From: Apostichopus japonicus | Lineage: Eukaryota > Echinodermata > Holothuroidea > Aspidochirotida > Stichopodidae | NCBI RefSeq assembly: GCF_037975245.1 | Contig: NC_092577.1 | Location: forward strand, 2,122,001-2,186,000 | Length of the DNA: 64,000 bases | Direction: 5' to 3' | In this document: positions 1 through 15,300 of the stretch, piece by piece | How the letters are laid out: each line of letters begins with the position of its first letter | How positions within the stretch are numbered: position 1 is the first letter of the stretch | Translations under genes and position numbers: made by a program | The notes under the pieces: model-generated | What the model was told of the DNA's origin: nothing | What the model saw: only the letters and a program-made list of their open reading frames with translations | The model's database searches: none

Positions 1-174
1 CAATGGGAAATCTATACCCATATCTATACCCATAATGGGAAATCTATACCCATATCACGGTTCATCAGTTGTTATGATTGATGTTTGCTTCAGTTTTAGT
101 TTTTTTTGTTCTTATCTCTCTTGAGTGAATCTTTTTGGATCAGAATTGAGTTTTTCGTCTTTGGTCATTTTTAG
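1..174. other. 3' end of an intron
   Basis: Ends in a T-rich tract and AG at 173-174. The first 56 bases hold two short direct repeats of AATGGGAAATCTATACCCAT. Nothing else is recognised. Confidence 0.6.
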
Positions 175-356
175 GATTTGGAAATTGATCTACCCCCGAA
201 AAGTCCTCGTCTTGCCTGGAGCATTCACCTCTACCCCAGGGCATTGCTTACCCTTCCCCCAAACATAGAAGTCTACGATATGACCCTTGAACTCGACAGC
301 AAGGTGGAAGGAATGAGAAACTTAACAATCGGGACAGGTGGAGTGGTCTACTTGAG
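175..356 (+). CDS. Exon 1 (in window): beta-rich second half of a glycine module
   Basis: Acceptor AG at 173-174, donor GT at 357-358, ends after two bases of a codon (phase 2). It encodes DLEIDLPPKS, then LLTLPPNIEVYDMTLELDS and LTIGTGGVVYLR. This matches the strand-rich half of later modules (V.LP...L.G, L.I..GG.V...). No start methionine is visible, so earlier exons lie upstream of the window. Confidence 0.82.
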
Positions 357-3300
357 GTGAGCAGCTTACACTTGTTTTTATCTTCTTATTTCTTTATTGA
401 AATTATGAGCTTTCTCATCTTCAATTAAGAATATCAGTTGATATGAACTCTTTGTAGGCTATGATTCCCTTTTTCTTTGTTTGTTTTCCTTTTTTCTTTG
501 TCAATTTCAAAATCGCATTCAAAATTATGGACATTCTTCTATTACTTGTATATCATTCTTCAGACCTTACTCAAATCTCACGGAAGAACTTGTCGATACA
601 ATTTCATTTGATAACATTAACATCCGTGGCGGAGGGAGACTGGTGATAGAGGGCGACAGACAAGGATTGAATTTAGTCGGCTCAACAATCCATCTAGAGA
701 GTGGTGGCATCCTTGAAGCAGATCATGTGACCATAACGGCCAATGACATCATCATTGCAGAATCAGCCATCTTGGATCTCACAGCCCAGGTACTTGTAAA
801 GGCAGCTCTGGGTTCAGTATGTCTCAGGACAGCGAAACAACATATCACAATAAACTATGTCTCAGGACAGTGAAACGTCATATCACAAAAGCTATGTCGC
901 AGGATAGCTAAAGGTCATATCACAAGAAAATATGTCTTAGGACAGAGAAAGGTCATACCACAAAAACTTGTTGCAAGACAGGGAAATGTCATATAAAAAA
1001 AAAATACTATATATCATGTTCTCTCTTATTTATCTTTTGCTTCAATGTTATTTCAATCAAATATAGCAACCTTTCAAGACCAAAGATAAAGTTAAACATA
1101 AATATTGACAGATACATATCAGAAAATATAAATAAATTGCGGGGGGCAGAGGGGGGGGCAGAGGGGGGGCAGGGGAGGGCAGATTTGATCATACAGCAGA
1201 TAGATAATGTGAGACAGCTCGAAGAAAGAAACTTGTGTCACAAAAGATATCAAATACCTCACTATAGTCTGTTTCTACTTAAAGCATACATTGACCTTAC
1301 TGTAGAAAATATAGCAGTTCTACAATGGATGTACTAAGGCCTAGCCTAAATTGTAGAAGCAATGCTAAGCAGCAGTGTTGCTGTTAACAATGAAAAGGCT
1401 AAACTTATGTATTTCAGCATTTTGTTACTTGGAAAAAATTACTTCATAGTGTGTTTGCACATAACAAGGGGTAACTCAGGTGAAAATTGTAGAATGTGGC
1501 AGTGACATTTACAGTAAGGTTGATTGTTTGTGTATTGAGATGATTTCATGATATGATACCAAGCATTTGGCAAACCATAAATGATTTGTACCACATTCAT
1601 GGAACTATAAGGCCATTGCATTGCAAAGTAGTCATTTTGTACTGTGTATTGAACCTTGCAGACTTATAAGACAAACACTGTAGCTACTACTATGCCAACA
1701 GCAAAACAAGTATAAACTCTTTCATATTTTGGTCTCGCAGGCAAATCCTGACTTTACGACAGAAGGCCAGAGTACCTCCTGCTCAGGAGCTGGTCATGGT
1801 GGCCTAGGAGGAACCTGTGGTAGCAACAATGCAGGAGTTTTCTACGGAAGCCTTAGATATCCTCGTCATTTTGGAAGCAGTGCCAGTGGGGAACAAGCCA
1901 GGGGAGGCGGGAGATTGGAATTGGCCGTTCATGATTCCTTAGTCGTTAATGGTAAGAGGTTCTGTCATCTGCAGGGTTAAAGTTCCACTTAGGCATCGTG
2001 TCAAAAGTAGGACACTTTAGGAGGGGCTTGCAGCTTCCTGCAGCCAGGCTGTGTGGGATGCATTCTTTTGTGCCATGCAGTTTGCAAACAATGGGCATGC
2101 ATAGTTCCACACAATAGGCACTGATGGTATTGTCCAAGTAATCTCTTTTGTTTGATATTGTTTGATTCAGCCTTGCTGCAGGGTATCTTGCAACGGCTGC
2201 ATCTTCCCTCTTTGATGGGGTGTCAAATATAGTTTCACACAATAGACACTGCTGGTCTTGTTCAAGTAATCTCTTTTGTTTGATATTGTTTGATTCAGCC
2301 TTGCTGCAGGGTATCCTGCAGCTGCTGCATCTTCCCTCTTTGATGGGGTGTCAAATATAGTTCCATACAATAGGCACTGCTGGTCTTGTCCAAGTAATCT
2401 CTTTTGTTTGATATTGTTTGATTCAGCCTTGCTGCAGGGTATCCTGCAGCTGCTGCATCTTCCCTCTTTGATGGGGTGTCAAATATAGTTCCATACAATA
2501 GGCACTGCTGGTCTTGTCCAAGTAATCTCTTTTGTTTGATATATATTGATTCAGCCTTGCTGCAGGGTATTTCTGCTACATCTTTTTCTTGTTAACACTG
2601 TGTCTTAGAGGAAGACTAAAATGCACAAATTCGTTGTTGATATGTTGTTTTGACACAAGAAACTACTGATGGCTGCCCAGGTTGTATTTTTATGCCTAAT
2701 TTAATTTTTTGAAATGACACTATCAGCATCATAGTCTCATCAATCAAAATGGCTGGACTTCTAAGTCTAGCAATGTTATCAGAATCAATGTTAGCAACAC
2801 GGAATAGAGATAGTGTAAGCCCAATTATGGCCTCAAAGAACATTTTAATTTACAATGCAGTGCAACCTTTGTTAAGAACAAGCAGTGTTGCTGTCATTCA
2901 TCCTTAGGTGTTCTACAATTTGAGTTTTAACTTCAAAGAATTTTGTCAGTTGAGTATTATTAGTCTAGTTTAACATATAAAGTTAAACTTACATAAATGT
3001 TTTGATGTCCTGGACTGAGAATCTGAGTGGAGCCATCAATCTTGCCTTTATAATATAGCAAATTTTAACAATGACTCTTTCACCAACTGGAAACCCACCT
3101 TCCCCCCCCCCCTTTTCTTTTGTTTTATGTGACTTGTCAGTGCCTACAAATCTGAACGGCAACTCAACCCCTAGCTTGATTGGAATCAATAGTTCTTTGA
3201 ACATTGAATGTTACATTCTTCATAGCAAACTCTCTCAATCTAGTTCAAGTTCAAGTTTATTTTCCACTTTCCATATGTATGAACAGTAACAGAGTCAGTG

Positions 3301-6300
3301 AGTAATTTACTTACCTTATGATGAAATAACAATAAACAAGTCCTGCACACTGTCCAGGTGAAAACTAAAAATCAAAATTTACTTGACCAACAACATTTGA
3401 TGATACCCCTATATCTGTAGATCTATTTGTGAACATCTCTTTATTCTGTTCTTTGTGTTCTGTGTATGGAGGAAGGTTCAGGACCTAGTAGATCGACTAT
3501 TGAGTATTTTGATGAGAAGGATCCAGTTACCAACCATTTATGATCTTCCCTATGTCTCTAGATCTGTTAACATCTCTTTATTTTGTCCTTTGTGTTCTGT
3601 GAATGGAGGCAGTTTGAGAACCTAGTAGATCGACTATTGAGTATTTTGATGAGAAGGATCCAGTTACAAAGCAAAATGCTCGAACAGATATCTGCAAACT
3701 TAAATGACAGTTTGTGAACAATGAAATAAGAGTTTCTGTTTGTATATTCCATATCTAATTCATGATGTTTGGTCATATACATTGGTTGCAAAGCTGATCT
3801 GTGCAATTTGTTGTTAAATGTCCATAAAACGTTTGTTTACTTGATTCACAAAAGGTAAAATTTTGTGTGACGGTGACCATGGTTACAACAACAAAGGAGG
3901 AGCCAGCGGTGGCAGCATTCTCATTAACACGACCAGCTTCGCAGGATTGGGTTGTATCCAAGCAAATGGTGGTCAAGGTGAGTAGTTAAGATCATACTTA
4001 ATTTCACTTTCAGAGTTTTTGATGAACAGTAAATTATACACACTGAATCCTATTTTACAATTAAAGTTTTCATACTTTTACAGCGATTTCCATGTATGCC
4101 GTCAAGCTTCTGATATTTTGAAAAGCTTTTCACATATTCTTGTTTCCAAGGTGTGGGCAGCAACGGAGGTGGTGGTAGTGGCGGCCGGATTGCGGTATAC
4201 TACCAGGAAGATGCGTTCACTGGTACATTAGTTACCTTTGGAGGAGCGGGCGCCAGTCAAAACCCTGGTGCTGCGGGGACTGTGTACTTGGAGTCAAAGG
4301 TCATTTCACCACAACACAGAGAGCTTATAGTAGACAATAACGGTCAGGAGATAGATGATGTAAGTAATTAATCTTTCATCTTTGATCTGTCATCACCATG
4401 GTTACTATGTTAAACATGGTGTAGCTGTTAGAGTCATTGGTTCAAAAATCCACAAGGAACCAGATTCTCTTTACGTATTAAAATTGCTGCTCATTTGAAA
4501 ATGCGCCCTTTAATACCAATGCCATAACAGTTTACCTGCCTCGGGCATTTCAATAGGCTCACGCAGTAGATCGGGGGAAATTTTGAGCTGAGGAAGTGAC
4601 TTTTCCATGCTCGTTCCCTTTGCTAGGCTTGGGGAATTGATTCATAACACACAGGCTAATGTTCCAGACTAATAACCTTGAAAGGTGCAGAAGTGGCCAG
4701 TGGCACTTACAGGGCGGATGTTCAGCAATCGTCCATGGAATTGGTATTTCTATTATGTGAATTGGAAGATTGGTTACGTTTCTGCTTTGCAATGGTTTTG
4801 AAACAACATTGTACACCTTGACTGCAGTGACGATGGGTGGGTTGCCTTCACCCCCTCGGTTTCTGGGAATTGTTGTATGAACTGTAAGTTAATCAACAAC
4901 AGAAAACTGATTGGGAATTTAAAACAGTGACCTGAATATGTACACTATACTCTCACCATCCTGAGGTCCTTGGATGAAATTCCATTCTAACCAAACATTT
5001 CTTTGTTCATATTGAATTTTTTATATAATTTACCCAGCTGCCCTGCAGTTACAGGTTCCTGATTAATTTTAATATCAATAGTATATTCTTTTAGGCCTCA
5101 AGTAGACATGGTTGCCCTAGGAAAGTGAAAAGGTGATAAAATTAAGCTAAACATTTTTGTGTTTTAACTTAGTCTTGGAATTAGTTGTTAAATGTACTTT
5201 ATAACCAAACCTCCAAAATTTCCAAATTAAGGAAAATATTTTAAAGACGGAATGGTATTTTCTTTCTTTGTTTTTATCTTAGTTTTGATTTAATTTTACA
5301 CCTATTTTCAGGTTTCAATTTCAAGTTTCACGGATCTAACTGATGGTGAAGCCCGAACCTGGATCCCGTACGAGGAAGGATTCGAGTTTGAAGTTGTCCA
5401 CCTTCAAGGAAACGCTCATCTGGCCTTCCAAACGGCAGAGAGATCTGATATAACACAGTCAATCATTATTCAACACTTGTCTGGTCCGATACCAGAGAAA
5501 GGCGCCCTCTATGGTCGAATGCATGTCGGTCCCGGCCAATACCTGGACGTAAGAAACTCTCATTACTTCTTCCCTGCTCACATCCAGACCTACCCATCTT
5601 CGGTCCTCATTCTCCCAACACGTTTACAGTTCCATGAATTGCAAACTTCCTTCAACGGTGCCGTCGGTGGTCTGAGGGAACTGATCTTGTCGGGTGGGAC
5701 GCTGAATCTCCAACAAGGTGCGACGTCTCTGTCGATGACCGGGGGAAGCCTGTTTCACGTGGACTCGCTGAAGGTGAAGAGTGATTCTCTCATCATGGCA
5801 GGAGACGGTTCCGATTGGTTCTCACTGAAGACGAACGATTTGGACGTTACCTCTGGGTCGGTCATACAAGGCAGTAGACTCTTTGTGGAAACGGATATTC
5901 TCCACATAGAGGCCACCGCAGAACTGAGTGTTAGTGGTGGTGGATTTAGTGACAATGGAAGAGGTAAATACAACCGACTTAATCTTATAAACTCCATCAG
6001 CTGACATAAATAGTAAAATGATTGTAAACTAGGGTCATTCAGAATCATTTCAAGCTCTGTAGGGTTGTGGCTATCCCAGACCTGTCTACGGCTCTAAAGA
6101 CAGGTGTGTAAAGCCTGGGGATTTCCAGAAAAGAAAACAACCTTGTATGCCCATAACTTGTACATTTTGTGAAACATGTTAATTGGAATAAATGTGATTG
6201 GTTTTAACATACTTGAAGGTAAGACTGTTTAACTTGGTTTTAATCGGTGTAATTTTTGTTCATGCGTTAGATTGGAGAACCCAATGGGTGAGACAGCTTA

Positions 6301-9300
6301 GAGAACTATGCATCTCGTTTTAAAACTGTGATAGTTTGCAGTACAATACGCTGTACTTCTTTTTCCACCTACTTCCTCAACTCAAGCTTTAAGAGTTTGC
6401 ATTCTTATGCCAAGGTTTGAGATATTTGCGTTATTCTTCTGTAGAGCTAAGATTGCTTGCCAACAGTACCTTAGCACCGGTTCCTGTGTGTTTTGCACAT
6501 TGTGTAAAAGTAAGTTGGCCTGAAGTTTCGATCCTAGCAGGATCTTCTTCAGAGGCTAAATGGCAAGTAACAGTAACAGAAGGGACAAAAACACACAAAG
6601 AATACAGACAGGTTAATGAGCATGGTGAACACAAAGAGATAGATGTAAGGGGATTAGTAGACAAGGGATGGAGAGAAGAAGCAAAGGCTCTCTAGTGGAT
6701 AAGCAGTTTGCTAACAGTTTTATTTTATTTTGTTTTGCACAGTTCTCAATTTGACTGAGAACATGAAGCTATGCTTTAATTTACATGATATGTCTTTTCT
6801 TGTCTTGTCTTCTTACAGGCAAGACAGTGTACTCGTCAGGTGGACACCATGTCGGTCAGGGTGGTTTAGGACAACATGTCTCAGCTCAGCTGTTACAAGA
6901 GACATACGGCGACATTGTCTCACCCGTGACGTTTGGAGAAGCAGGAGGGTGCAGACGACTGAACGATCAAACCACAGCGACGGTTTGTCCATATGGAGAT
7001 GCACCTGCTGGAGGTGGTTCTCTACATATCATCACTCGTACCCTGGATAACGGTGGAGTGATCAGTGCTAGGTATGAAAGTAAAATTTGGCAGGACAAAC
7101 AAATCTAACAAAGTATATGTAATGATAGCTTTCAGTGTCCAAACTAATTTTAAGCTCTCTAAGATTTGAGTTGAGACTACTGTTGTGTAGGCTAGGTATC
7201 TATTAAGCCAAGCTTAATTTGCCTTTAAACACATTGGGCATCTTGTCAATTCGTCTTGGAGAATATAACAAGCTAATGCCACCTCTTTTGGATTAGAAAG
7301 AGAATGCTATGTACTGCTAATAGGGTGGTGGGTGCATAGAAAGTGGAGTTCAATTTTTTAGAAGTTTCTTGTGGGGGGGTGGGGGAATGAGTATTTCAAA
7401 GTTTTTGATAAATTTTGGCAACTGTAGAGGAAATGAAAAAAATTGGAAATCTTACTTGTGTTTTTCTACCCTCAGAGGTGAGTCATCAGATTCTTCATTG
7501 AATATTCATGCCAGTGCAGGCGGTGGAGCAGGAGGAAGTATTTGGATCGAAGCTGACCAGTTTACCACAACAGGTAATATGCTAAACAGATGAATTGCAT
7601 CAACCATTTAAAAAATTGTTCTAGTTTTAAGGCTAGATCATTTTATGGACAGCTAGCTGCTTAAAGATTACAGTTTAGTTGCTTTCTTTAACTATATTCA
7701 GAATTAGCCAATGTACATGAAATGTTTGCTAAACTCAATATCTCCCTCTATGCTAGGCACATATAAGCTCAGATCACAGAATAGGGTATATTAAACGTGC
7801 CATGAAATTGATGCTAGATAGTTTAATAGTTTAATAATATAATATCTCATGTTCCTTTCCTTCCCTTGTCACCTCCTTAACTAATTACTTTCCATTTTTA
7901 CACCCCTCAGAGTGTATCTCTACAGCCTTAATCCCATTATTACACCCCTCAGAGTGTATCTCTATAGCCCTTAATCCCATTTTTACACCCCTCAGAGTGT
8001 ATCTCTATAGCCCTTAATCCCATTGTTACACCCCTCAGAGTGTATCTCTACAGCCCTTAATCCCATTGTTACACCCCTCAAAGTGTATCTCTATAGCCCT
8101 TAATCCCATTGTTACACCCCTCAGAGTGTATCTCCACAGCCCTTAATCCCATTATTACATCCCTCAAAGTGTATCTCTATAGCCCTTAATCCCATTGTTA
8201 CACCCCTCAGAGTGTATCTCCACAGCCCTTAATCCCATTATTACATCCCTCAGAGTGTATCTCTACAGCCCTTAATCCCATTTTTACACCCCTCAGAGTG
8301 TATCTCTATAGCGCTTAATCCCATTGTTACACCCCTCAGAGTGTATCTCTACAGCCCTTAATCCCATTGTTACACCCCTCAGAGTTTATCTCTATAGCGC
8401 TTAATCCCATTGTTACACCCCTCAGAGTGTATCTCTACAGCCCTTAATCTTCTCATCACTCTTTCCTTTCATCTTACCTCTCCTACGTACGTTGTATCTA
8501 TTTTCGCTCTCTATTACTATTTTCATTGGTTATTTGTCCAATTTAAATGTCTGTCCATCTCTGTCTCTGAATGCTTTATTAGTTTGTTTGTTTTATTTGT
8601 TGTTGTGTTTTGCTTCAGTTAGCCTCTAAAGAAGATCCTGCTAGGATCAAAACTTCCGACCTTCTAACTTATTCATATTTATGGACACAGACTTTTTGTT
8701 TGTTAACGGTGTTTCTCACTTCAAATGATACATCTGATGTTGTCAGCATGATACATGGTAGATGTTATAAACAAGAGTAACTATGGTAAAGAAATCAATG
8801 TGCTGCATATTATTGCACATCCTATCACATATTTGATAACACTAGGCCTTTCAAAATGTCATAATGATGTCTATACCTTCGACATGACAATCATGGCTTC
8901 TTTGTGAATTGCAATGCTGTATATTCTATATCATTGGTCAACCATTGATTTTAGAATTCTGTCTCTTGTTTTTTACATCTAATAGGTATTATCTCAGCAT
9001 CTGGAGGAGATGGCAGACCTGACGCAGGAGGCGGATCAGGTGGTCTTATTTCCGTCTCATATGAAGATGCTTTTATCAGAGATAATCCGGTAGCTTATGG
9101 TGGATTGGGTCTCCAGCAAGGAGCTTCTGGTGTCGTTTACCTTCAGAAGTTGACTAGTGGTGACGTCCATTCCAAGGTCAGTGGGATTAACAGAATAATT
9201 GATACAGAATGTAATGTTCTTTGCGACTAAGTTTTACTGTTTTATGTCTTATTAATGTCGTAATAATCTTCAGTTGATCCAGACGTTTCGCTTGTACGTA

Positions 9301-12300
9301 ATTTTCTAACTAGATCTCTAAAAGCTGAGCTCAGTGTGGTACAAAATGAACGTTTAGAAGACACTCAAAGCTGTGGATAAAAAAATAAAAGAAAAAAAAC
9401 AATTTCCATAATTTTTTCTTTGCAAGGAAGCTCGACTCCTATCAAAGGTCTTTGAAAAGTTGGTAAACTGTTTATGGAAATCGCTGGATTAATGGCAGGA
9501 TATTTGCTGATGTCTATAAAATGTATCAAAGAATTAACATCAAATTGTTTTCCCCCTCATTTCCTTCATTAGATGTAACTGTAAGATCAATTAGTAATAT
9601 CCTCATTAATTTCATAGGTTAATGTTAAGAAGCTTTGGAATCTAGAAAAAATGTAGTTTCATGTATACATGTTTCATATTAAGACTCTTTCCTGTGTGGT
9701 ATCAAAAACCATATTTTTTTTTATGAAGTATATAGAAGTTTTCATGCATTTACTTTTTTCTTATTCTATTATTCCTTAGCTGATAGTTGATAATGGTGGT
9801 CAGAATACTCCAAGGGAAACACAACTTCAAGTTAAATCAAAAATGCTAAGCCTGGAGCATCTGCAGGTGACCAATGGTGGTAGATTTGTACCTCTTAAAG
9901 CCTTCAGTGGACCTACAAACCTCTGTGTGTATACTGGAGAAATGGTCGGGGATGTATCTAGTAGCATAACTGTCAGTCGTGGAACTCTGTTTCATCTCTC
10001 TGCTTGCGGTTGCCCGTCTTGTCAATATGGTCAAAAACCCTCCATAGACATTGACACCAATATTAAAGTTGAACAAGATGGCCTCCTGAGAGTTCCAGAG
10101 GAAGTATCAGTTGGTTACGGAGTAACAATTGATATCTGTGGTACTCTTGATGGCTTACAGGATGGCCACATGTCACTCTATCGCGGAGCTAAGTTCAGGG
10201 CAAGTTATCCTGCAAATTCAGGCTCCTACAATTCTACTGTATCGTCCCTCGTCATTAAAGATGTCGACATTTTTAAGGACAGCTACTTCGGAGGAAGCTC
10301 ATCCTGCCCATCTACGAAGACTCTCACTCTGTTCTCTGAGATATTTAGTATCAACTACGGAGGCACTTTCGACCAGAATAGTTTCACTGTCGATAATTCA
10401 ACGAACGTAGAGAGGTATCAGGAAGGTGTATTTAACAGTACTCAGTGTCCACTAAGTGGAGAGCTTGTCTTGATTGCAAACGAAGAATGTACTTTACCTA
10501 CTGGAGATTACATATATAGTAGCGTCATCATCAAAGGAGGAGCAACTCTGATCCTGGAAGGCTCGTGGGACGGTAACGGAACCACATCAATAACGACGGA
10601 AGATCTGGTCGTCGGAGCAGGTGGGTTGATCACTGCAGTAGGAGGTGGGTTAGCTGAGACAGGAGAACTCCAATGTGGGCATGACAGTGCATCATTGGGT
10701 GCGCTTTATGAACCACGGTTTTATGGATCGGGAGGGACTTTGGTATCTGGTGGAGGACAAGTCTCCTTAGATGTGACTAATCGCACGCATCTAGATGGAA
10801 CAATCGATGTGAGTGGTGAAGATCATTACAGCAGCGTGTCATCTGGTAATGGAGGTAGTGGTGGCAGCATACTCATAAAGACTGAAACTTTGTCCGGGTT
10901 TGGATTGATGCAAACATCTGGCGGGAACACATTGACAGGATGTGGAGGTTCCGGTGGGAGAATCGCCGTGCATATTGGGTCTGAATTGTCCTTCGTGGGC
11001 CAATTCAGTGCAGCTGCAGGAGAAGCACCAAACCCAGGAAGATCTGGAGTTATCTTCGTAGAAGACCATTCGACAGACACCACCAAGATTGTCATTCATG
11101 GAAGTGATCGACTTCCCAGTCTCATCAGGAAAGGAGACCTCGCTAATCTCACAGAAGTCGATGAATTGGTTGTAGAGGCTGGAGGGATCTTGCAGTTGGA
11201 GGAATCATCATTAAAGGTCGGAATGCTCAGTGGAGACAAGACCGGGGTTATCCAAGTAACAGGGAGAGCAACATTGGTGGTAGAGTCCAGTAGTGTTCAA
11301 GGCACAGAGTGCTCATTTGAAGTAAGTCACAACTCCGAGCTTGAACTGGGTGAAAATGTTCATCTGTCTGGAGAGGTAGTGCCGGTGCTTCACCTTGATG
11401 GAACTCTTACGACCGATCATATTGTACTTGGTGAAGGTACTGTCAGCTTCCTATCCTCTGATGGCTTTATGAATGTTACCAGTGTTACCCTTGAGGAATT
11501 GTCTCATTTGGAGATTGCCAGTGGGGCAACTATCGGGAGAAACTCTTCTGCTAGTCAGGTCACATTGGAGGAGTATGAAATTGGCGCTGGTGCTAAAGTT
11601 GTATTCGGTTCAATGGATACTCGCATCACAGCAAATACAATTGTGGTTAGGAGTGAGGCCAAAGTGATAAGTTCATCAGCATTGCAAAAGTTTTACATCC
11701 ATGCTGAAGATATTGTCATAGAAGCAGATGCCGTCATATCAGTAGATTTTGGTGGTTATTCAGATGCTGGAGTGGGCAGCCCTGAGGATTCCACGAGTGG
11801 TGCATCACATGGTGGTCAGGGTGGCCATTTGGGATACCTCAAGGCAGGGAGCACATATGGTAACACTCATCTTCCAGAAAGTTTTGGAAGTGGCTGTGCC
11901 AGTGGAAGTTACTCAACTAGAGGTGGCGGGCACGTAACCATCGAAGCCAGTAAATCCTTTGTGTTTGATGGCACCATCAGTGCCAGGGGACAAGGCACAA
12001 CCAGGACGGTAGGAGCAGGGTCTGGTGGTAGCATATTTCTCAGTTCACCAAAGCTGTCTGGCCTTGGTTATCTTGTAGTCACAGGAGGTGATGCCTCAAC
12101 CAATGGACTTGGAGGAGGAGGCGGTGGAAGAATAGGTATCGAGTCTGCAGACATGTCAGAGTTCCATGGGGACTTTGATTCTACAGGAGGTGTCGGGTAC
12201 CCATCAGGCGCTGCAGGCACTGTTGGCATTTCAGAGATCAATGGTGTTAAGGTATCACAGAGTCTGTTGATTGACAACAAAGGCAAGTCATCTCAGAGTT

Positions 12301-15300
12301 ACTCAGTCCATTCAGTAGGAAATGGAGATGAAAAGTTTGGTAAAGTAACCATTCGAGGAAACGGTAGATTGACCTTTGACACACCATCGGATGTCACCTT
12401 ATCATTTTCATCCTTAGAGGGAGATTTGACAGGACTCCTTCTGGTCCAGTCTCAACAACGTATCTCTGTTGCCAGGAAGTACAGTACAAAGGCGGTTTAT
12501 CCTCTGCAATGTGCCATAAAGGTGGAGCAAGGAGGAGAAGTTATACTTCCCCCAGAAATTTACTTACTAAACATTCCAAACTTTGTGAGTCTTCATTTGA
12601 TTGGTACCTTGACTGGAGTGCAGACGGTAGAGGTGGGTGTCGATGCTTCGTTTTATGCAGACATCGCATCTCGAACAGCAGTCAGGGATGCCGATGACCA
12701 GCTGGTTTACACAGAACCCTACGGCACCTTAGCAATGGACTCTCTTGTAATCCATGAGGATGGAACTCTGGTGCTATTCAGTACGTATGAACATCCGATG
12801 GTCCTCTCCGTTCTGCGGGAGGTAACCGTTCACTATGCAGGCATCATACGTTCAGTCTGGATGCAGATACAGGCAGAGGTGGTGAATGTAGAAACCGGCG
12901 GCGTCATCGATACAGCAGGCCAGGGATGGACTGGCATGGCAGGTCCAGGAGCCGGTGTGGCGGCTGGAACAGGATGGACCGGTGGAAGTTACGGTGGTGC
13001 CGGAGGTGGACATATGCTGGAAGGAGAATCCAACATACGCCAGTACGGCACCATCTACATTGCTGATAAGTTAGGGAGTGGTGGAGGTGGTGATCCACAG
13101 GCAGGGAGTGGCTCTGGAGGTGGTTTGATAGAGATAAAGGCATCCTATTTAAGGTTAGATGGAAGTCTTGATTCTTCGGGATACCCAGGCGGTGGCGACA
13201 CAGGTGGCGGTAGTGGTGGTTCTGTTAACATTGCCGTTGAGGATGGAATGACTGGTTCAGGTTCCATATTGGTACAGGGAGGTGATGGCGGTCAGCAGGA
13301 AGGAGGAGGGGGCAGTGGTGGAAGAATATCTGTGTATCTTGAATCTCCCAGGGCTTTTACTGGTAACGTTGCTGTGAGAGGTGGAGATGGAGGACCAGGG
13401 AGTCAGCCGGGTGGCTCAGGTACAGCATATTGGCAGGAATCAATCAATGGTGTGGTGGCTTCAAACCTCTATGTCGACAATCGGGGAGCTCTTCCGGAAT
13501 TCCCCCAGGTTACATTGGTTAATGAAACGTCATCCAGACATCATTTTGAGGAGTTGCACCTATTGGGGAGTAGTCACTTGAAGTTTGTAGGAGACGTGGT
13601 GGTTCTGATTGATCGATTGGTTTCCGGAACCGGTAGCACCATAACCATCCATGATGGTATGGCTCTCAGCGTCAATGAAGGATTCACAGAACACACCTTC
13701 TACTGCAGTTTTAAGTTGAGCCCTGATGGTGAATTAAGACTCCCAGCTAGGGCAACTTTCCTTGGAGATGCCAACTCATTTTCAGGTAAGTCTAACAAGT
13801 TGATGTAGCAAATGTCAAAGACTTGGTTTGTCACATGATTTTCAATCTGTACCTGTGTTTAAAACAAATACCTAGCCTATTACCGTGCTCTTTCCTAAGT
13901 ACAAATATTTTATATTTCATTGAAACATGTGACAGAGAACACACACACGCACAAATTTGATATAGAGGCATTGAAGACACTTGGTGGTAGCTTGTCCTCA
14001 TTTTGAACTCATTTTTTTGTTTTTTCCAAGGGTCTTGGCATTTTAAAGTTGATCAAAACTAGCAGAGTAGCTGTTTATTTGTGACTGTTAATATCACATG
14101 TATGCCTTACAACATTGACCCAATTTACTTGCGGAATGGCATGTTTTCGGTATGCTCTTCTCGAAACAATTGATTCGTCGAAGACGTGGAATCTTTGAAG
14201 GAAATGACTGTTACACTTTCACAATACCAGCATTTATATTACTTTATACAGGAAATCTGACAAACTTACAAGACCTGGTTGTTGCACCTTACAAGAGCCT
14301 GGTCTTGTCCCCATTAGCGAGAACAGCCCTCTTTGTGGATGGTTTGTACCAGTTCAGCTCCCCGAGGGGAGCTTACAAACTCTCATCCATCACACTTCAG
14401 CATCATGCCACATTGATTCTGTCAGAAGGCTACCAGACCGAAGAACCCTTGGCTATTTCATTGCTGGAGTTAGACTACGGTTCTATCATGACTGCATACA
14501 ACTTAATGATATCAGGCAGTGATATGGTATTGAACCCTGGAAGTACCCTGAACTTACAAGGTGGTGGATACCGACCAAGAGAGGGTCCCGGAGCGGGTAT
14601 AGCGGTAAGTAGAAAGCACTGGATCTGTCCATTCTTGTAAAGTTTTACGAATGTTTACTTCCAACCGTTAACTATTGTTGACCATCTTTAATCTGCATGT
14701 CAAGTTTAATACTTGAACAAACAATCTTGCTTGATATTTATGACAGAAATTTTAAGATGTGAGGAGAAGTCTTGTCTCTTTTTAATAATCAAATTTTTCA
14801 TGAAGGGTACCACTAGTTTATTGGCAGATATTTCCAGCAAAATCAACATTCATGGCTGATAATTTCTAAAGGAGTGTAGCACCCATTCATTCCTTAGATA
14901 ATAGTCCCTTCCCTTCCTTTCTCCCTCCCCCCCCCCCCCCTTACCACCTCTCAACACCATACTTACCTCCTTTAGCAACCTTCCATCTTCTGTTTATTAA
15001 CTATTCATCTTGTTAAATATTCTAACACAGTTAATAGTATGTTACACAATTGCAGAGGAGAGTGGCACAAGACATTTCGTTTTGTGAAGTTTGCATAGAA
15101 AATGTTTTATTCTTTCACTACACTCACTCATTTTGCATTTTGTATAGGAAACGATGGGATGGCTTGGATACTTAAGGCTGCACAGGTTTTTACTGAATGG
15201 CTAAGATTATTTTTAGACTTTGTCCAAGGATGTCAATAATGGTTACATTTTGATTTGCACCTAATTGCAAAGCCTGTCTTGGTTAAACCCACCAGAAGAA

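Noticed and set aside
821-1000. CRISPR-like array of about 38-bp repeats
   Set aside because: Units are contiguous and gradually diverging with no unique spacers, and the context is an animal intron.
4559-4816. Minus-strand 85-codon frame in intron 5/6
   Set aside because: No domain, no splice context and ordinary intron composition; chance open frame.
14152-14251. Coding sequence upstream of exon 11 in the same frame
   Set aside because: The open frame there lacks module similarity. The acceptor at 14250-14251 gives the right phase and the expected GNLTNLQDLV start.
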